DNA of 49,302 bases from contig JAFZXU010000050.1 of the NCBI GenBank assembly GCA_017616655.1, positions 1-49,302 of the forward strand, given 5' to 3'. The notes beneath the pieces were generated by a model. It searched no databases, was not told the DNA's origin, and saw nothing but the letters and a program-made list of their open reading frames with translations. Position numbers and translations under genes: made by a program. Each line of letters begins with the position of its first letter. Position 1 is the first letter of the stretch. This document shows positions 1-7,384 of this stretch, one piece after another. This DNA is from Bacteroidales bacterium (GTDB taxonomy: Bacteria; Bacteroidota; Bacteroidia; Bacteroidales; UBA932).

Positions 1-39
1 CGGGTGACCGTACCGGGGGTTCGAATCCCTCACTCACCG
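1..39 (+). tRNA. tRNA-Ser, 3' part only (window starts inside it)
   Basis: The first 39 bases fit the 3' third of a class II tRNA. A long variable arm comes first (CGG/CCG pairing around 1-15), then a T-stem GGGGG/CCCTC closing a canonical TTCGAAT loop, then the 3' acceptor strand ACTCACC and a G discriminator. A long variable arm with a G discriminator points to serine. The anticodon lies outside the window, so the isoacceptor is unknown. The CCA end is not encoded. Confidence 0.75.
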
Positions 40-50
40 CAAAGCGGAAT

Positions 51-90
51 AAACAATCAGCGCCAAGCTTGCTTGAGCGCTGATTGTTTT
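51..90 (+). terminator. hairpin terminator after tRNA-Ser
   Basis: Perfect 13-bp inverted repeat, left arm 51-63 and right arm 77-89, with a 13-nt loop and a short T run at the end of the right arm. Its place 12 nt after the tRNA fits an intrinsic terminator. Confidence 0.7.
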
Positions 91-149
91 ATGACGGTTT
101 GCAAAGCCCGCCGCAGGCGGGGCAGGGATGTCGGAGGGCCTTCGGCCCG

Positions 150-255
150 ACGAAATCCCGGTGAGCGAGATAATAATAGCATCGCTCGTGGCTTCCTTCG
201 CCTCTATTTGCAGGGCCCCGCGGCGAGCGTTCAGGGATGTCGGAGCGAAGCGACG
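150..255. repeat. 106-bp interspersed repeat, copy A (REP-like)
   Basis: The 106 bases match 2275-2380 with a single mismatch (GAGCGAGA here, GAGTGAGA there). A 28-bp core around GCAGGGCCCCGCGGCGAGCG recurs at 6151-6178. The unit and its left flank contain several short hairpins, such as GGGCC-TTC-GGCCC around 137-147 and a GTCG/CGAC stem around 239-254. This resembles REP/BIME-type extragenic palindromes rather than an insertion sequence. No coding potential is evident. Confidence 0.75.
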
Positions 256-265
256 AAATCCCTCA

Positions 266-277
266 GGTGAGTGAGGG
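266..277 (-). repeat. inverted copy of the tRNA-Ser 3' end
   Basis: GGTGAGTGAGGG is the exact reverse complement of tRNA positions 27-38, that is, the 3' half of the T-stem plus the acceptor strand. It sits at the outer edge of repeat copy A, just before the 281-1126 gene. It may be a relic of a tRNA-targeted insertion or a chance match of 12 bases. Confidence 0.4.
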
Positions 278-280
278 AAA

Positions 281-1126
281 TCAATGACTGCTCTTTCCCT
301 GCCGTCTTTCCAGATACGCTTGCTTACCCGGGAAAGCTATATCCCCAAATGCCGGACTGCCGTAAACAAAACAGACGTGAGGATTATAAACGATCCTGGT
401 ACAGTCACCGACATCTACCGCTTCCATTTCGGTTTCCGTCATAGCTACATTATGGATATCATAGTGATAGGCAGAACCCATATCTCTCCGGAACATCAAA
501 GTAGCTACATCATAAGTACCATCTTGTTTGATAATCCGAATGGAGTGACAGCCAGCCTTTTGAAGCCTCTCGCGAATTCCATTCAGAATCTCCCGATTGA
601 GGCCAATTTCCGCTGCCAATGAATCGACTTTATCTCTTGAAGGATCCCATGCGCCATCCCAGATGCCATCTTTCCCAATGTGAAATATGCTCACTTGCCC
701 ATTCTCTTCGAACTCGATGTCCAGCCCCCTTCCGTCCTCCAGGCATGACAGCGTATAATCTATGGCCTGCTCCATCTCAGAAGAGTGCCTGCGATAGTTC
801 TCTTCCAATTCTTCCACATTAGCGCCACCCTTAAGCAACAAAAAACCACACAGAATCAACAAGGCTATTCCCGCTCCGGAGAGCCCCATCAACAGTATTC
901 TTCTTGAATCTTTTGAGAAAAAAGACGTAATGAATCCTGCAAAATCAAGGAGGAAGACAGGAAGTATAATTACGGAGGAGAATGCGCTTATCATAAAAAT
1001 GACAAACTTGGTACTTTCTCCAAGCATCATTGCCACGCACCAAACAGAATCACAGAGCAAAGCTATGGCAGCTACTGCCAAAGAAAAGGTTACCCAACCA
1101 CTATGATTTAAATTTCCTTCCATCAC
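281..1126 (-). CDS. hypothetical membrane protein with C-terminal soluble domain
   Basis: 281 aa; I do not recognise the family. The first 100 residues hold three hydrophobic stretches (about 12-35, 41-68 and 76-99), so the protein is probably anchored in the inner membrane. A short acidic, coiled-coil-like segment (about 104-118) leads to a mixed alpha/beta domain of about 160 residues with no catalytic motif that I can name. The start could be either of the first two Met codons. The gene is divergent from the DUF1016 gene at 1209 and the pair lies between two copies of the 106-bp repeat, which suggests accessory cargo. A defence or stress role would be a guess. Confidence 0.65.
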   Translation of the reverse strand: MMEGNLNHSGWVTFSLAVAAIALLCDSVWCVAMMLGESTKFVIFMISAFSSVIILPVFLLDFAGFITSFFSKDSRRILLMGLSGAGIALLILCGFLLLKGGANVEELEENYRRHSSEMEQAIDYTLSCLEDGRGLDIEFEENGQVSIFHIGKDGIWDGAWDPSRDKVDSLAAEIGLNREILNGIRERLQKAGCHSIRIIKQDGTYDVATLMFRRDMGSAYHYDIHNVAMTETEMEAVDVGDCTRIVYNPHVCFVYGSPAFGDIAFPGKQAYLERRQGKSSH

Positions 1127-1158
1127 CCAAATACTATCTCATTCCATCAACGAGTTTA

Positions 1159-1190
1159 CAAAGGTACGTGAGAATGATTTTCTTTGCAAA
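1159..1190 (-). promoter_or_regulatory. Bacteroidetes-type promoter for the 281-1126 gene
   Basis: Read on the minus strand, TTTG (complement of 1187-1190) is followed by 20 nt and TACCTTTG (complement of 1159-1166). This matches the TTTG-N19-21-TAnnTTTG consensus and lies about 35 nt upstream of the start codon. Confidence 0.6.
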
Positions 1191-1208
1191 TATGATGATT
1201 GAGAGTCT

Positions 1209-2156
1209 ATGAGCCAGAATGAGATAAGCATCAGTTCCCCTGCGGGTTTGTTCAAGGATGTCTGCCAGATTATAGAAACTGCCCGTCAGCGGGTTGCCAT
1301 CAGCGTCAACAGCGAGTTGACACTGATGTACTGGCATATCGGAGAGCGCATCAACAAGGAAGTTCTGCACGATAAGAGGGCCGAGTACGGCAAGGCAATT
1401 GTGTCAACGCTGTCGACACAATTGCCGTGGTCTGCTTTTCTGGAAGTGCTTCCTGTAGATGATGCCCTTGCTCGGGAGTTCTACGTGACTATGGCTGCTA
1501 CAGAAAGGTGGAGTGTCCGTAAGCTCCGCGACCAGATGGAAGGGATGCTGTATGAACGTACCCTTATCAGCCGTAAGCCGGAAGAAACCATCCGTGCAGA
1601 ACTCACTAACGCACGCCAGGGCGGCTCCATTTCTCCGGAACTGGTGTTCAAGAGCCCCTACTTTCTGGACTTCACCGGTCTCAAAGGGTACTACAGCGAA
1701 AAAGACCTGGAAGACATGATTATCAGCGGCATGCAGCAGTTCCTGATAGAGCTGGGCAGCGGATTCTCATTTGTCGACAGGCAAAAGCGTATGATTATCG
1801 ATGGAGAAGATTTCTACCTGGACCTTCTCTTCTATCATCGGAAGCTGCATCGCCTGGTAGCAATCGACCTAAAGAAAACCAAGTTCAAGGCCGCTTACAA
1901 GGGCCAAATGGAGTTATATCTGCGATGGCTTGATAAATACGAGCGCCAACCCGGAGAAGATAGTCCGCTGGGGCTTCTGCTATGTGCTGCAGGGAACGAT
2001 GAGCAAATCCAACTCCTACAATTAGGAGAAGCGGGCATTCAAGTTTCCCAGTACTATACTGAACTACCGGACAAGAGCATCCTCAAGTCTCAGTTGCATA
2101 AACAAATTGAACAGGCCAAACTACGGCTTGAGAACAAGAAAGATGAGGGCCTCTAA
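1209..2156 (+). CDS. YhcG/DUF1016-family PDDEXK nuclease with internal deletion
   Basis: 315 aa. The C-terminal half is a clear DUF1016 PD-(D/E)XK nuclease domain: motifs FSFVDRQKRM, FYLDLLFYHR and AIDLKK supply the acidic and Lys residues of the fold. The N-terminal helical domain starts normally (TLMYWHIGERINKEVL) but then jumps. Full-length relatives, as I remember them, have two similar IVSTLS-QL segments about 30-35 residues apart, with a GxG(F/W)SE region between. Here only one such segment is present and is followed at once by the sequence expected after the second (PWSAFLEVLP). The frame is kept. The cellular role is unsettled; relatives occur in defence islands and beside restriction-modification genes. 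Activity after the deletion is uncertain. Confidence 0.85.
   Translation: MSQNEISISSPAGLFKDVCQIIETARQRVAISVNSELTLMYWHIGERINKEVLHDKRAEYGKAIVSTLSTQLPWSAFLEVLPVDDALAREFYVTMAATERWSVRKLRDQMEGMLYERTLISRKPEETIRAELTNARQGGSISPELVFKSPYFLDFTGLKGYYSEKDLEDMIISGMQQFLIELGSGFSFVDRQKRMIIDGEDFYLDLLFYHRKLHRLVAIDLKKTKFKAAYKGQMELYLRWLDKYERQPGEDSPLGLLLCAAGNDEQIQLLQLGEAGIQVSQYYTELPDKSILKSQLHKQIEQAKLRLENKKDEGL
1394..1426. repeat. perfect 12-bp inverted repeat inside the DUF1016 gene
   Basis: Left arm 1394-1405 (GGCAATTGTGTC), 9-nt loop and right arm 1415-1426, exactly complementary. It coincides with the point where the encoded protein appears to lack about 30 residues compared with full-length relatives. Confidence 0.8.
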
Positions 2157-2274
2157 CGATCCGATTAGCTGCCGGCTTCTTAGATTTATACACAATTTTG
2201 TACACAAGCTGCTGGTAATTCCATTATACCATGGTCAACTGTTCTATACGATACCAACTGATTATTAGCCAGAT

Positions 2275-2380
2275 ACGAAATCCCGGTGAGTGAGATAATA
2301 ATAGCATCGCTCGTGGCTTCCTTCGCCTCTATTTGCAGGGCCCCGCGGCGAGCGTTCAGGGATGTCGGAGCGAAGCGACG
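2275..2380. repeat. 106-bp interspersed repeat, copy B (REP-like)
   Basis: Same unit and orientation as 150-255, one mismatch. It occupies much of the 280-bp gene-free stretch 2157-2436; the rest of that stretch shows no gene. Together with copy A it brackets the two divergent genes at 281-2156. Confidence 0.75.
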
Positions 2381-2436
2381 TAGTCCCGCCCCTATTTATT
2401 CATCCCACCACCAATCTTCTCTCTCCACGAAGGATC

Positions 2437-2775
2437 TTATACGGTTGTAGGTATATAATTTTTGGACAATCTGTCCCCATCTAATGAATAATTGTACGTA
2501 GCAGCAGTTTTCCACTCAGCATCTTCGCGAACATACAAATGTGGATCACCATCATAATGTCTGGCCCATTGACCTTGCGGCAACTTGAACTCCGTCATTA
2601 CCCCATCTTCGCCAAACTCAACATAATCGCTCAACATTATGTAATCCCAACCGGATGGTACATCCTGAAGCCGAACCCAATTATCCTGTATGTACTCACC
2701 TCCTTCACTCTTTGTACAAGAGCTAACGATATTCACCGCCAGCAAGAACACCACTGTATAAAGGACTTTATACAT
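2437..2775 (-). CDS. small hypothetical lipoprotein
   Basis: 112 aa from the Met at 2775 (MYKVLYTVVFLLAVNIVSSC). I chose this start because it gives a proper SpII signal peptide with lipobox VSSC and Cys at residue 20; the frame extends upstream only to a TTG at 2823. The mature part is about 90 residues, rich in Asp, Tyr and Trp. It resembles the small beta-rich Bacteroidales lipoproteins that report lipocalin-like folds, but I see no motif that allows assignment. It stands alone, upstream of repeat copy B, with its own candidate promoter. Confidence 0.6.
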   Translation of the reverse strand: MYKVLYTVVFLLAVNIVSSCTKSEGGEYIQDNWVRLQDVPSGWDYIMLSDYVEFGEDGVMTEFKLPQGQWARHYDGDPHLYVREDAEWKTAATYNYSLDGDRLSKNYIPTTV

Positions 2776-2842
2776 ATAGCCAATTTTCACATTACAAAAA
2801 TATCCCCACCTTTGAATCACCAATTCGGGTGGGATTCGTTTA

Positions 2843-2850
2843 CAAAGGTA
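2843..2850 (-). promoter_or_regulatory. -7 box for the 2437-2775 lipoprotein
   Basis: The complement reads TACCTTTG, matching TAnnTTTG. The element about 19 nt upstream is only partly TTTG-like (TTGC). Transcription would leave a leader of about 60 nt before the ATG at 2775. Confidence 0.45.
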
Positions 2851-3129
2851 GCTTTTTCTATATGGACGCGCAATAGGATTTCGGAAGGTGTTGATAAGTA
2901 TTTATGCGTTGAGCTATAAAAAACCTGAAGTGCCGGGACTCCAGGTTGAGATAAGATACGTCGTTCCTCTCAGTCACATGACGGTCACATAAAAGCTATG
3001 CCCAGATAGGAATTTCTTAGAATGTAGATAGTAATCCAAAATTCCCCCACCAAAATAATTGAAAAAGGGACCACTTGAAAAGTTGTTAGCAAAGGGGCGG
3101 GTAAATAATTATCAACAAATTTGTTTATT

Positions 3130-3137
3130 ATTTTTGT
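3130..3137 (+). promoter_or_regulatory. -7 box for the toxin-antitoxin operon
   Basis: TATTTTTG in an AT-rich stretch 21 nt upstream of the ATG at 3158 fits TAnnTTTG. I see no good TTTG at the -33 position. The stretch 2851-3129 upstream holds no gene that I can support. Confidence 0.4.
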
Positions 3138-3157
3138 ATTGATTATTTTTGCAGGTG

Positions 3158-3727
3158 ATGAATGAGCAAGGACAATATGATGTGCAAGCGGCCGGGGAGA
3201 TGATCCGGGGACGGTTGGCCAGTATGGGGATGAGCCAGGTGGAGCTGGCGAACCGCTGCAGCGAACACGTTCAGGTCATTTCTGCCATCCTGAACGGACA
3301 GCGGGAAATCCCCATCCCCCTCTCCGTGAAGCTCGACTGTGCTTTGGAATTGGAGCAAGGATCCATCGCCGTAGCACAGGCCCGGTATTTGGCATTCCAG
3401 GAAGCACAGAACCTGAAGATTCCGGATATGCAAAGTCGGAAAAGGGCTGTCCTGGAGAAGATCAAGGCGGCGGGCGGCTTTTGGTCTTATCAAGGAATTC
3501 CGGAGCATTTGGACGATGACGACATCATCGAAGCAGCGCTGGTGCACTTGGAATTGGAAGACTTGCCAATGCTGCAAAAAATTTGGAGCAAGTCGCATCT
3601 GAAGCGGGTCTGGAAGGAGCGTCTCGTCAGCCAGGGAAAGAGAATGAATATCCTGAATTATATCTTAGCCGTTAAACTTTTCGGGGTAAGACATCCCGAC
3701 AAATACCTGATTCGTTATGCCCACTGA
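3158..3727 (+). CDS. HTH-type antitoxin with DUF6922-like C-terminus
   Basis: 189 aa from the ATG at 3158; a TTG nine bases upstream is the alternative start. Residues about 10-60 form an XRE/HigA-type helix-turn-helix (GMSQVELANRC, then HVQVISAILNGQREIP). The C-terminal part (from about residue 105: GFWSYQG, DDDIIEAALVHLELEDLP, then KRVWKERLV and ILNYILAVKLFG) follows the pattern of the small DUF6922-type proteins found beside AbiEii/DUF1814 toxins in Bacteroidetes. The 3' end overlaps the toxin start by 11 bp, so the two are translationally coupled. Likely role: antitoxin and autorepressor of the operon. The fusion of an HTH with the antitoxin-like tail is inferred from pattern, not from a search. 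Confidence 0.7.
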   Translation: MNEQGQYDVQAAGEMIRGRLASMGMSQVELANRCSEHVQVISAILNGQREIPIPLSVKLDCALELEQGSIAVAQARYLAFQEAQNLKIPDMQSRKRAVLEKIKAAGGFWSYQGIPEHLDDDDIIEAALVHLELEDLPMLQKIWSKSHLKRVWKERLVSQGKRMNILNYILAVKLFGVRHPDKYLIRYAH

Positions 3728-4394
3728 AAACAACTTGTCGGAAATTACGGGACTGACGCCTGCCACACAGGAAGTGTTCGAACAGGTCTCCCAACTGGAT
3801 TGTATCAAGGATCTGTTTCTCTGCGGAGGCACAGGCCAGTCGCTCCAGATGAATCATCGTCTGAGCGAAGATCTTGATTTTGAACTCATCGGCTTGCGGA
3901 AGGAAAGGCCGGAGCTGGATTTCGGTGCCATTCTCGGCGAGATCAAGTTGAAGTTTCCCGACGCAAGGGAGGAGATCATGGGAGAAGACCATTTCCTCGT
4001 ATTCATCAACGAGGGGCGAGTCAAGCTGTCGTTCTTCCGTCCGGAAAACCCGGTGAAAACGATGAAAGTGGGTTGGCAACACAACAATCTGAAAATCCCC
4101 ACGCTGCAGGAACTGCTGGGAATGAAGGTCTATGCCATCTGTGTGCGGACGGTATTCCGGGACTATTATGACATCTATTGCCTCCTGAAAGCCGGTTGCA
4201 ACCTGACGGAAGCCGTGAGCTATGCAAGCTATCTTTTCCGCCATACCATCCGTTCTAAAGCGATGTATACGAAGTTGCTCTCCCCTCAGTTATTCCGAAA
4301 GGACGAGGACTTCCAGCGTATGTCTCCGGCAGAAGACGTCAGCCCCGAGACTATCCGGGACTATATCAAAACCGTTATGGAGAACGGACTTTAA
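3717..4394 (+). CDS. AbiEii/AbiGii-family nucleotidyltransferase toxin (DUF1814)
   Basis: 225 aa. The nucleotidyltransferase signature is visible: GGTGQSLQMNHRLSEDLDFE (residues 37-56), where GG and the Asp-Leu-Asp pair (D52, D54) form the metal site, and later MKVYAICVRTVFRDYYDIY (about 136-154), the Lys and the RD(Y)YD motif of the family. Members of the family transfer nucleotides, in the studied cases to tRNA acceptor ends or with GTP preference, and are neutralised by a partner encoded just upstream. Here the partner overlaps by 11 bp. No truncation: the family motifs are in order and the length is normal. Probably a toxin-antitoxin or abortive-infection module. Confidence 0.85.
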   Translation: MPTENNLSEITGLTPATQEVFEQVSQLDCIKDLFLCGGTGQSLQMNHRLSEDLDFELIGLRKERPELDFGAILGEIKLKFPDAREEIMGEDHFLVFINEGRVKLSFFRPENPVKTMKVGWQHNNLKIPTLQELLGMKVYAICVRTVFRDYYDIYCLLKAGCNLTEAVSYASYLFRHTIRSKAMYTKLLSPQLFRKDEDFQRMSPAEDVSPETIRDYIKTVMENGL

Positions 4395-4418
4395 TAATTA
4401 GCCCCGCCGCCTAGCACA

Positions 4419-4463
4419 ATCCCTCCGGTGAGCGAAATCGGTCTTTCTGCTCACCGGAGGGAT
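4419..4463. terminator. bidirectional hairpin between convergent genes
   Basis: Perfect 15-bp inverted repeat (arms 4419-4433 and 4449-4463) with a 15-nt loop, between the ends of the toxin gene (4394) and the M56 gene (4487). No long T run follows on either side. The arm sequence CCGGTGAGCGA resembles part of the 106-bp repeat, so it may be a repeat-derived palindrome acting as a terminator. Confidence 0.6.
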
Positions 4464-4486
4464 GTTCTGAAGCTGTGCAGGGGCCT

Positions 4487-5689
4487 TTACTTCAGCTGGA
4501 AGATTACGGGGAAAATGTAAGTCACTCGGACAGGTTTGCCGCCTACATAGCCCGGGGTCCACTTGGGTGACTGGGAGACGATCCTCACCGCTTCCTCGTC
4601 AAGGACGGAATCAGTACCGCGCAAGACCTTGACATTGGTTACGGAGCCGTCCTTCTCAATGACGAACTGGAGAGTGACCCTGCCCTGGAGTTTATTATCC
4701 TTCGCCTCCTTCGGATATGTCAGGTGTTCGTTTACCCAGTATGCGAAATGGCTGGCTTCTTCGCCCTGGAAAAGAGGCTTGATCTCAAGGAGAGAGTATC
4801 TGACGGGCTCGTCATCGTCGGTAGCGGTGTTCTCGGCAAAGAGCAGAGAGGTTCCGGCCAGCAGGGGAATCAGGAGCAGCAGGAAAAGCTTCTTCCACGC
4901 TGCCCGGGAAGTGTTTTGCATCATCATAATACGGTTTTTGAGTTGAGCGTGATTGAAGCCGTTGGCCAGGAGGAAACGCTTTTCCCCCACGGCTTTTTTC
5001 ACTAACAAAAGTTGGTATTGTGTTGCATTAATGCCTTGGTAGAGGACGAAGTCGTCGGCTTCGTATTCGTGCAGCAGCTTGAGTTCACTGCGGCATATCC
5101 ACACCAGCGGATTGAACCACTGGAGGACCGTAAGTGCAGAAGAGAGCAGCAGGTCGTGCGAGTGACCGTAGCGGACATGCGCCTGTTCGTGCAGACAGAT
5201 GGCCGGATGACGCTCAAAATCCTCTCTGTTTATCACAATGTGCCGCATCCAGCTGAAAGAGGGTGTCTCGTAAGGAACGAGATGGAGGATGAATCCGTCC
5301 CGCCGTTCGGAGTGGGTGTGCCGCAGCAGGCGGAACATCCTTCCGTATGAGTAAAGGTAGAACCCCAGTGTTACCAGTGCGCCTGTCAGGAAGAGAAAGA
5401 GTATGACCGCCTGCCAGGAAAGCGAGAGGCCGCTTGCGGTTGCAGCCACTTCGGGTGCAGACTCTTCTCCGGTCGCTACGGTTGCAGGCTCCAGGTACTC
5501 TGAATAAAGTGTCGGCAGGTTTATCCGCAGATGCAGGAGGGGCAGCAGCAGGCAGAGCGCGCTGCCACCGAGCAGGGTGAATCGGTTGAAGCGGAAATGC
5601 TCGCTGCGCCGCATTACCAGCAGGAAGAAGGAGAGGAAGACCGACAGCAGGACGCTGCTCTTCAGAAGATATAATAAGAAGGTATTCAT
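4487..5689 (-). CDS. BlaR1-type M56 metallopeptidase with TonB C-terminal domain
   Basis: 400 aa. N-terminal membrane segments (about 5-25, 36-53, 92-116) are followed by the M56 zinc motif HEQAH (167-171) and the downstream EYEAD glutamate. After another membrane segment near 270-290 comes a periplasmic TonB-like C-terminal domain (about 310-400, YPKEAKDNKLQGRVTLQFVI ... GYVGGKPVRVTYIFP). The combination M56 plus TonB_C is common in Bacteroidetes. By analogy with BlaR1, the protease responds to an envelope signal and removes the partner repressor. Its start overlaps the end of the BlaI-like gene by 4 bp, so the pair forms one transcription unit. There is no beta-lactamase nearby, so the signal and target are unknown. 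Confidence 0.88.
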   Translation of the reverse strand: MNTFLLYLLKSSVLLSVFLSFFLLVMRRSEHFRFNRFTLLGGSALCLLLPLLHLRINLPTLYSEYLEPATVATGEESAPEVAATASGLSLSWQAVILFLFLTGALVTLGFYLYSYGRMFRLLRHTHSERRDGFILHLVPYETPSFSWMRHIVINREDFERHPAICLHEQAHVRYGHSHDLLLSSALTVLQWFNPLVWICRSELKLLHEYEADDFVLYQGINATQYQLLLVKKAVGEKRFLLANGFNHAQLKNRIMMMQNTSRAAWKKLFLLLLIPLLAGTSLLFAENTATDDDEPVRYSLLEIKPLFQGEEASHFAYWVNEHLTYPKEAKDNKLQGRVTLQFVIEKDGSVTNVKVLRGTDSVLDEEAVRIVSQSPKWTPGYVGGKPVRVTYIFPVIFQLK

Positions 5690-6048
5690 TTTCTTTGGCT
5701 TTCAATCCGGGCAATCAGGGCCTTGAGTTCGTCGAGATCCATTTTCTCGTCCTGAACGAAGCGCGAGACCACGCTGCTGTATGAATTCCTGTAAAACCTG
5801 TCCACCACGTGGTCGATGACAATGTCGCCGAAATCCTGTTCGCTCACGAGGGCGTGGTAACGGTAGGCGTTGGCGAACTTCTCCCTCGAGATGTAACCTT
5901 TCTCTTCGAGGAATCCCAGCTGGGTGGCCAGCGTGTTGTGGTGGGGCTTGGGATCGGGATAATGGTTCACCAGTTCCTGGATGAACATATCTCCGTGCGC
6001 CCAGAGAAGACGCATTATTTCTTCTTCCTTTGCTGTCAGTTTTTTCAT
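5686..6048 (-). CDS. BlaI/MecI/CopY-family transcriptional repressor
   Basis: 120 aa, the usual length. The N-terminal winged helix starts with LTAKEEEIMRLLW, followed by the recognition region KPHHNTLATQLGFLEEKGYI; the C-terminal helices serve dimerisation (VVSRFVQDEKMDLDELKALI). It is the first gene of a two-gene operon with the M56 protease, which would inactivate it on signalling. An imperfect palindrome at 6101-6123 lies at its promoter, so autoregulation is likely. No other obvious target occurs in the window. Confidence 0.9.
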   Translation of the reverse strand: MKKLTAKEEEIMRLLWAHGDMFIQELVNHYPDPKPHHNTLATQLGFLEEKGYISREKFANAYRYHALVSEQDFGDIVIDHVVDRFYRNSYSSVVSRFVQDEKMDLDELKALIARIESQRK

Positions 6049-6077
6049 TATACCTCCCGGTTTAAGTTGTCTGACAG

Positions 6078-6123
6078 CAAAGGTAGAAAATAATTCTAAT
6101 ATCTACTAAATTTTTTAGGAGAT
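6078..6123 (-). promoter_or_regulatory. promoter and candidate BlaI operator
   Basis: On the minus strand the -7 box is TACCTTTG (complement of 6078-6085). A 23-bp imperfect palindrome covers 6101-6123: two 10-base half sites ATCTACTAAA and TTTAGGAGAT, 9 of 10 symmetric, separated by TTT. It contains the -33 region (TTTA, 21 nt from the -7 box). The TACTA/TAGGA half sites resemble BlaI/MecI operators. Binding would block RNA polymerase. Confidence 0.6.
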
Positions 6124-6150
6124 TTATTTCCCTGTGAAAAGTCTGTATCT

Positions 6151-6178
6151 ATGCAGGGCCCCGCGGCGAGCGTTTAGG
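6151..6178. repeat. 28-bp partial copy of the interspersed repeat
   Basis: The core ATGCAGGGCCCCGCGGCGAG and eight following bases match the 3' part of the 106-bp unit with two differences. The surrounding bases do not match, so it is a degraded third copy. Confidence 0.6.
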
Positions 6179-6221
6179 AATGCGCAACGCCAGAGAGGAT
6201 CGCTTGCGTCGCTGCAAGAAA

Positions 6222-7347
6222 TCACATCAGTTTCTTCATCTCTTCCTCATCAGGAAGCAGTTCTTTCAATTTCTCCTGGGTCTTGTATGTGGCGACGCCC
6301 ATCGGCCGGTTATAGTCTTGAAGGACATATTCTACGAAAGTCCTATCTGCATCCTTACAGAGAATGATACCAACTGACGGGTTCTCTCCCTCAAGCCGTT
6401 CATCATCGTCAAGGACATGAAGGTAATGGGAAAGCTGGCCCAAATAGCTTGGTTTGAATGAACCTTTCTTCAATTCCACCACTACAAGGGATCTGAGGAT
6501 TCGGTTAAAGAAGAGCAGGTCCACCCAATGGTCGTGGCCGAACTTGTCGAAGTGGACCTGGTTTCCTCTGTAGGTGAATCCCTTGCCGAAGGTCATGATA
6601 AAGTTCTTGATATTGTGGACAATTTCATTTTCAATGACCTTCTCATCAATGTCCTCCTCGCGAATCCCGAGCTGCTCTACATTGAGGTAATCCAACAGAT
6701 ACTCATCCTTGAACATCTGAATGGCCCTGAATGCCTGTTTGTATTCGGGAATTGTGGCGACAAAGTTGTTTGGCATATTCCCTTGATTATGAAATGCATC
6801 TTCGGCTATCTTCTTTTGCAGTGCCTCTACTGTTAAACTCTGTTCATGGCAAAGCCGGATGTAGTAGTATCTTTCATCTGGAGATTTCGTGCCCGATAGA
6901 ATAGCAATATGATGTGTAAAACCTATGCTGAAAAATGCCGCTACCGGGACATCGTTTATAGGCACTACCATCAAATGATTCTCTGAATCCAAATTGGCAG
7001 TTAATAACTGCCGAATTACTCATAGCGTCGCTTTTGGCAGTCGCAACTGCCAAATTCGTATCAAGGACTTGCCATTGTTCATAAAAGGTCCTCATGTTTC
7101 GCAAGTTACGAGGAGAGAAGCCTCTTAATCCGGGCATCTCGGCCGCCAATTGGCGGCTAATTGTGTCGACTGCATCTTTCCCCCAGAATCCAGCACGAGA
7201 ATTCTGAGAGATAAAACGCCCAATACCAAAGTAGAGGGCAAGTTGTTCCTGGTTTATCCCAGCGAGCGCCTTGGCCTGACTCCGTAGAATAGCCGTCTTG
7301 ATTTGCTGTACGGCTTCATTGTATTTAGGGTTGAGCTTTTCTTCCAT
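6222..7347 (-). pseudogene. YhcG/DUF1016-family nuclease gene broken by a frameshift
   Basis: Two overlapping minus-strand frames together make one DUF1016 protein. The first (from the ATG at 7347) carries the N-terminal helical domain: QIKTAILRSQAKALAGINQE, LYFGIGRFIS, GFSPRNLRNMRTFYEQW. It leaves the family after about residue 117 (SNSAVINCQ). The second (6222 to about 6992) continues exactly where the family should: FFSIGFTHHIAILSG, then the nuclease domain with GKGFTYRGNQVHFD, WVDLLFFNRIL and VVVELKKG. The shift is at about 6993-7000; one T too many in CAATTTGG would explain it. I see no canonical slippery site, so it is probably a disrupted gene or a sequencing error. The repaired length would be about 370 aa, normal for the family. 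Confidence 0.8.
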
Positions 7348-7384
7348 AGTTTTATCCTATTATCAGTTTTACCACGACGGCAAA

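Noticed and set aside
3144-3158. Leaderless promoter for the HTH antitoxin
   Set aside because: The bases just before the ATG read TTATTTTG, which lacks the TA of TAnnTTTG in the right register. The better box is at 3130-3137.
6985-7005. Programmed ribosomal frameshift in the DUF1016 gene
   Set aside because: No X-XXY-YYZ slippery heptamer, no stop codon or stimulatory hairpin at the junction; a plain indel is simpler.
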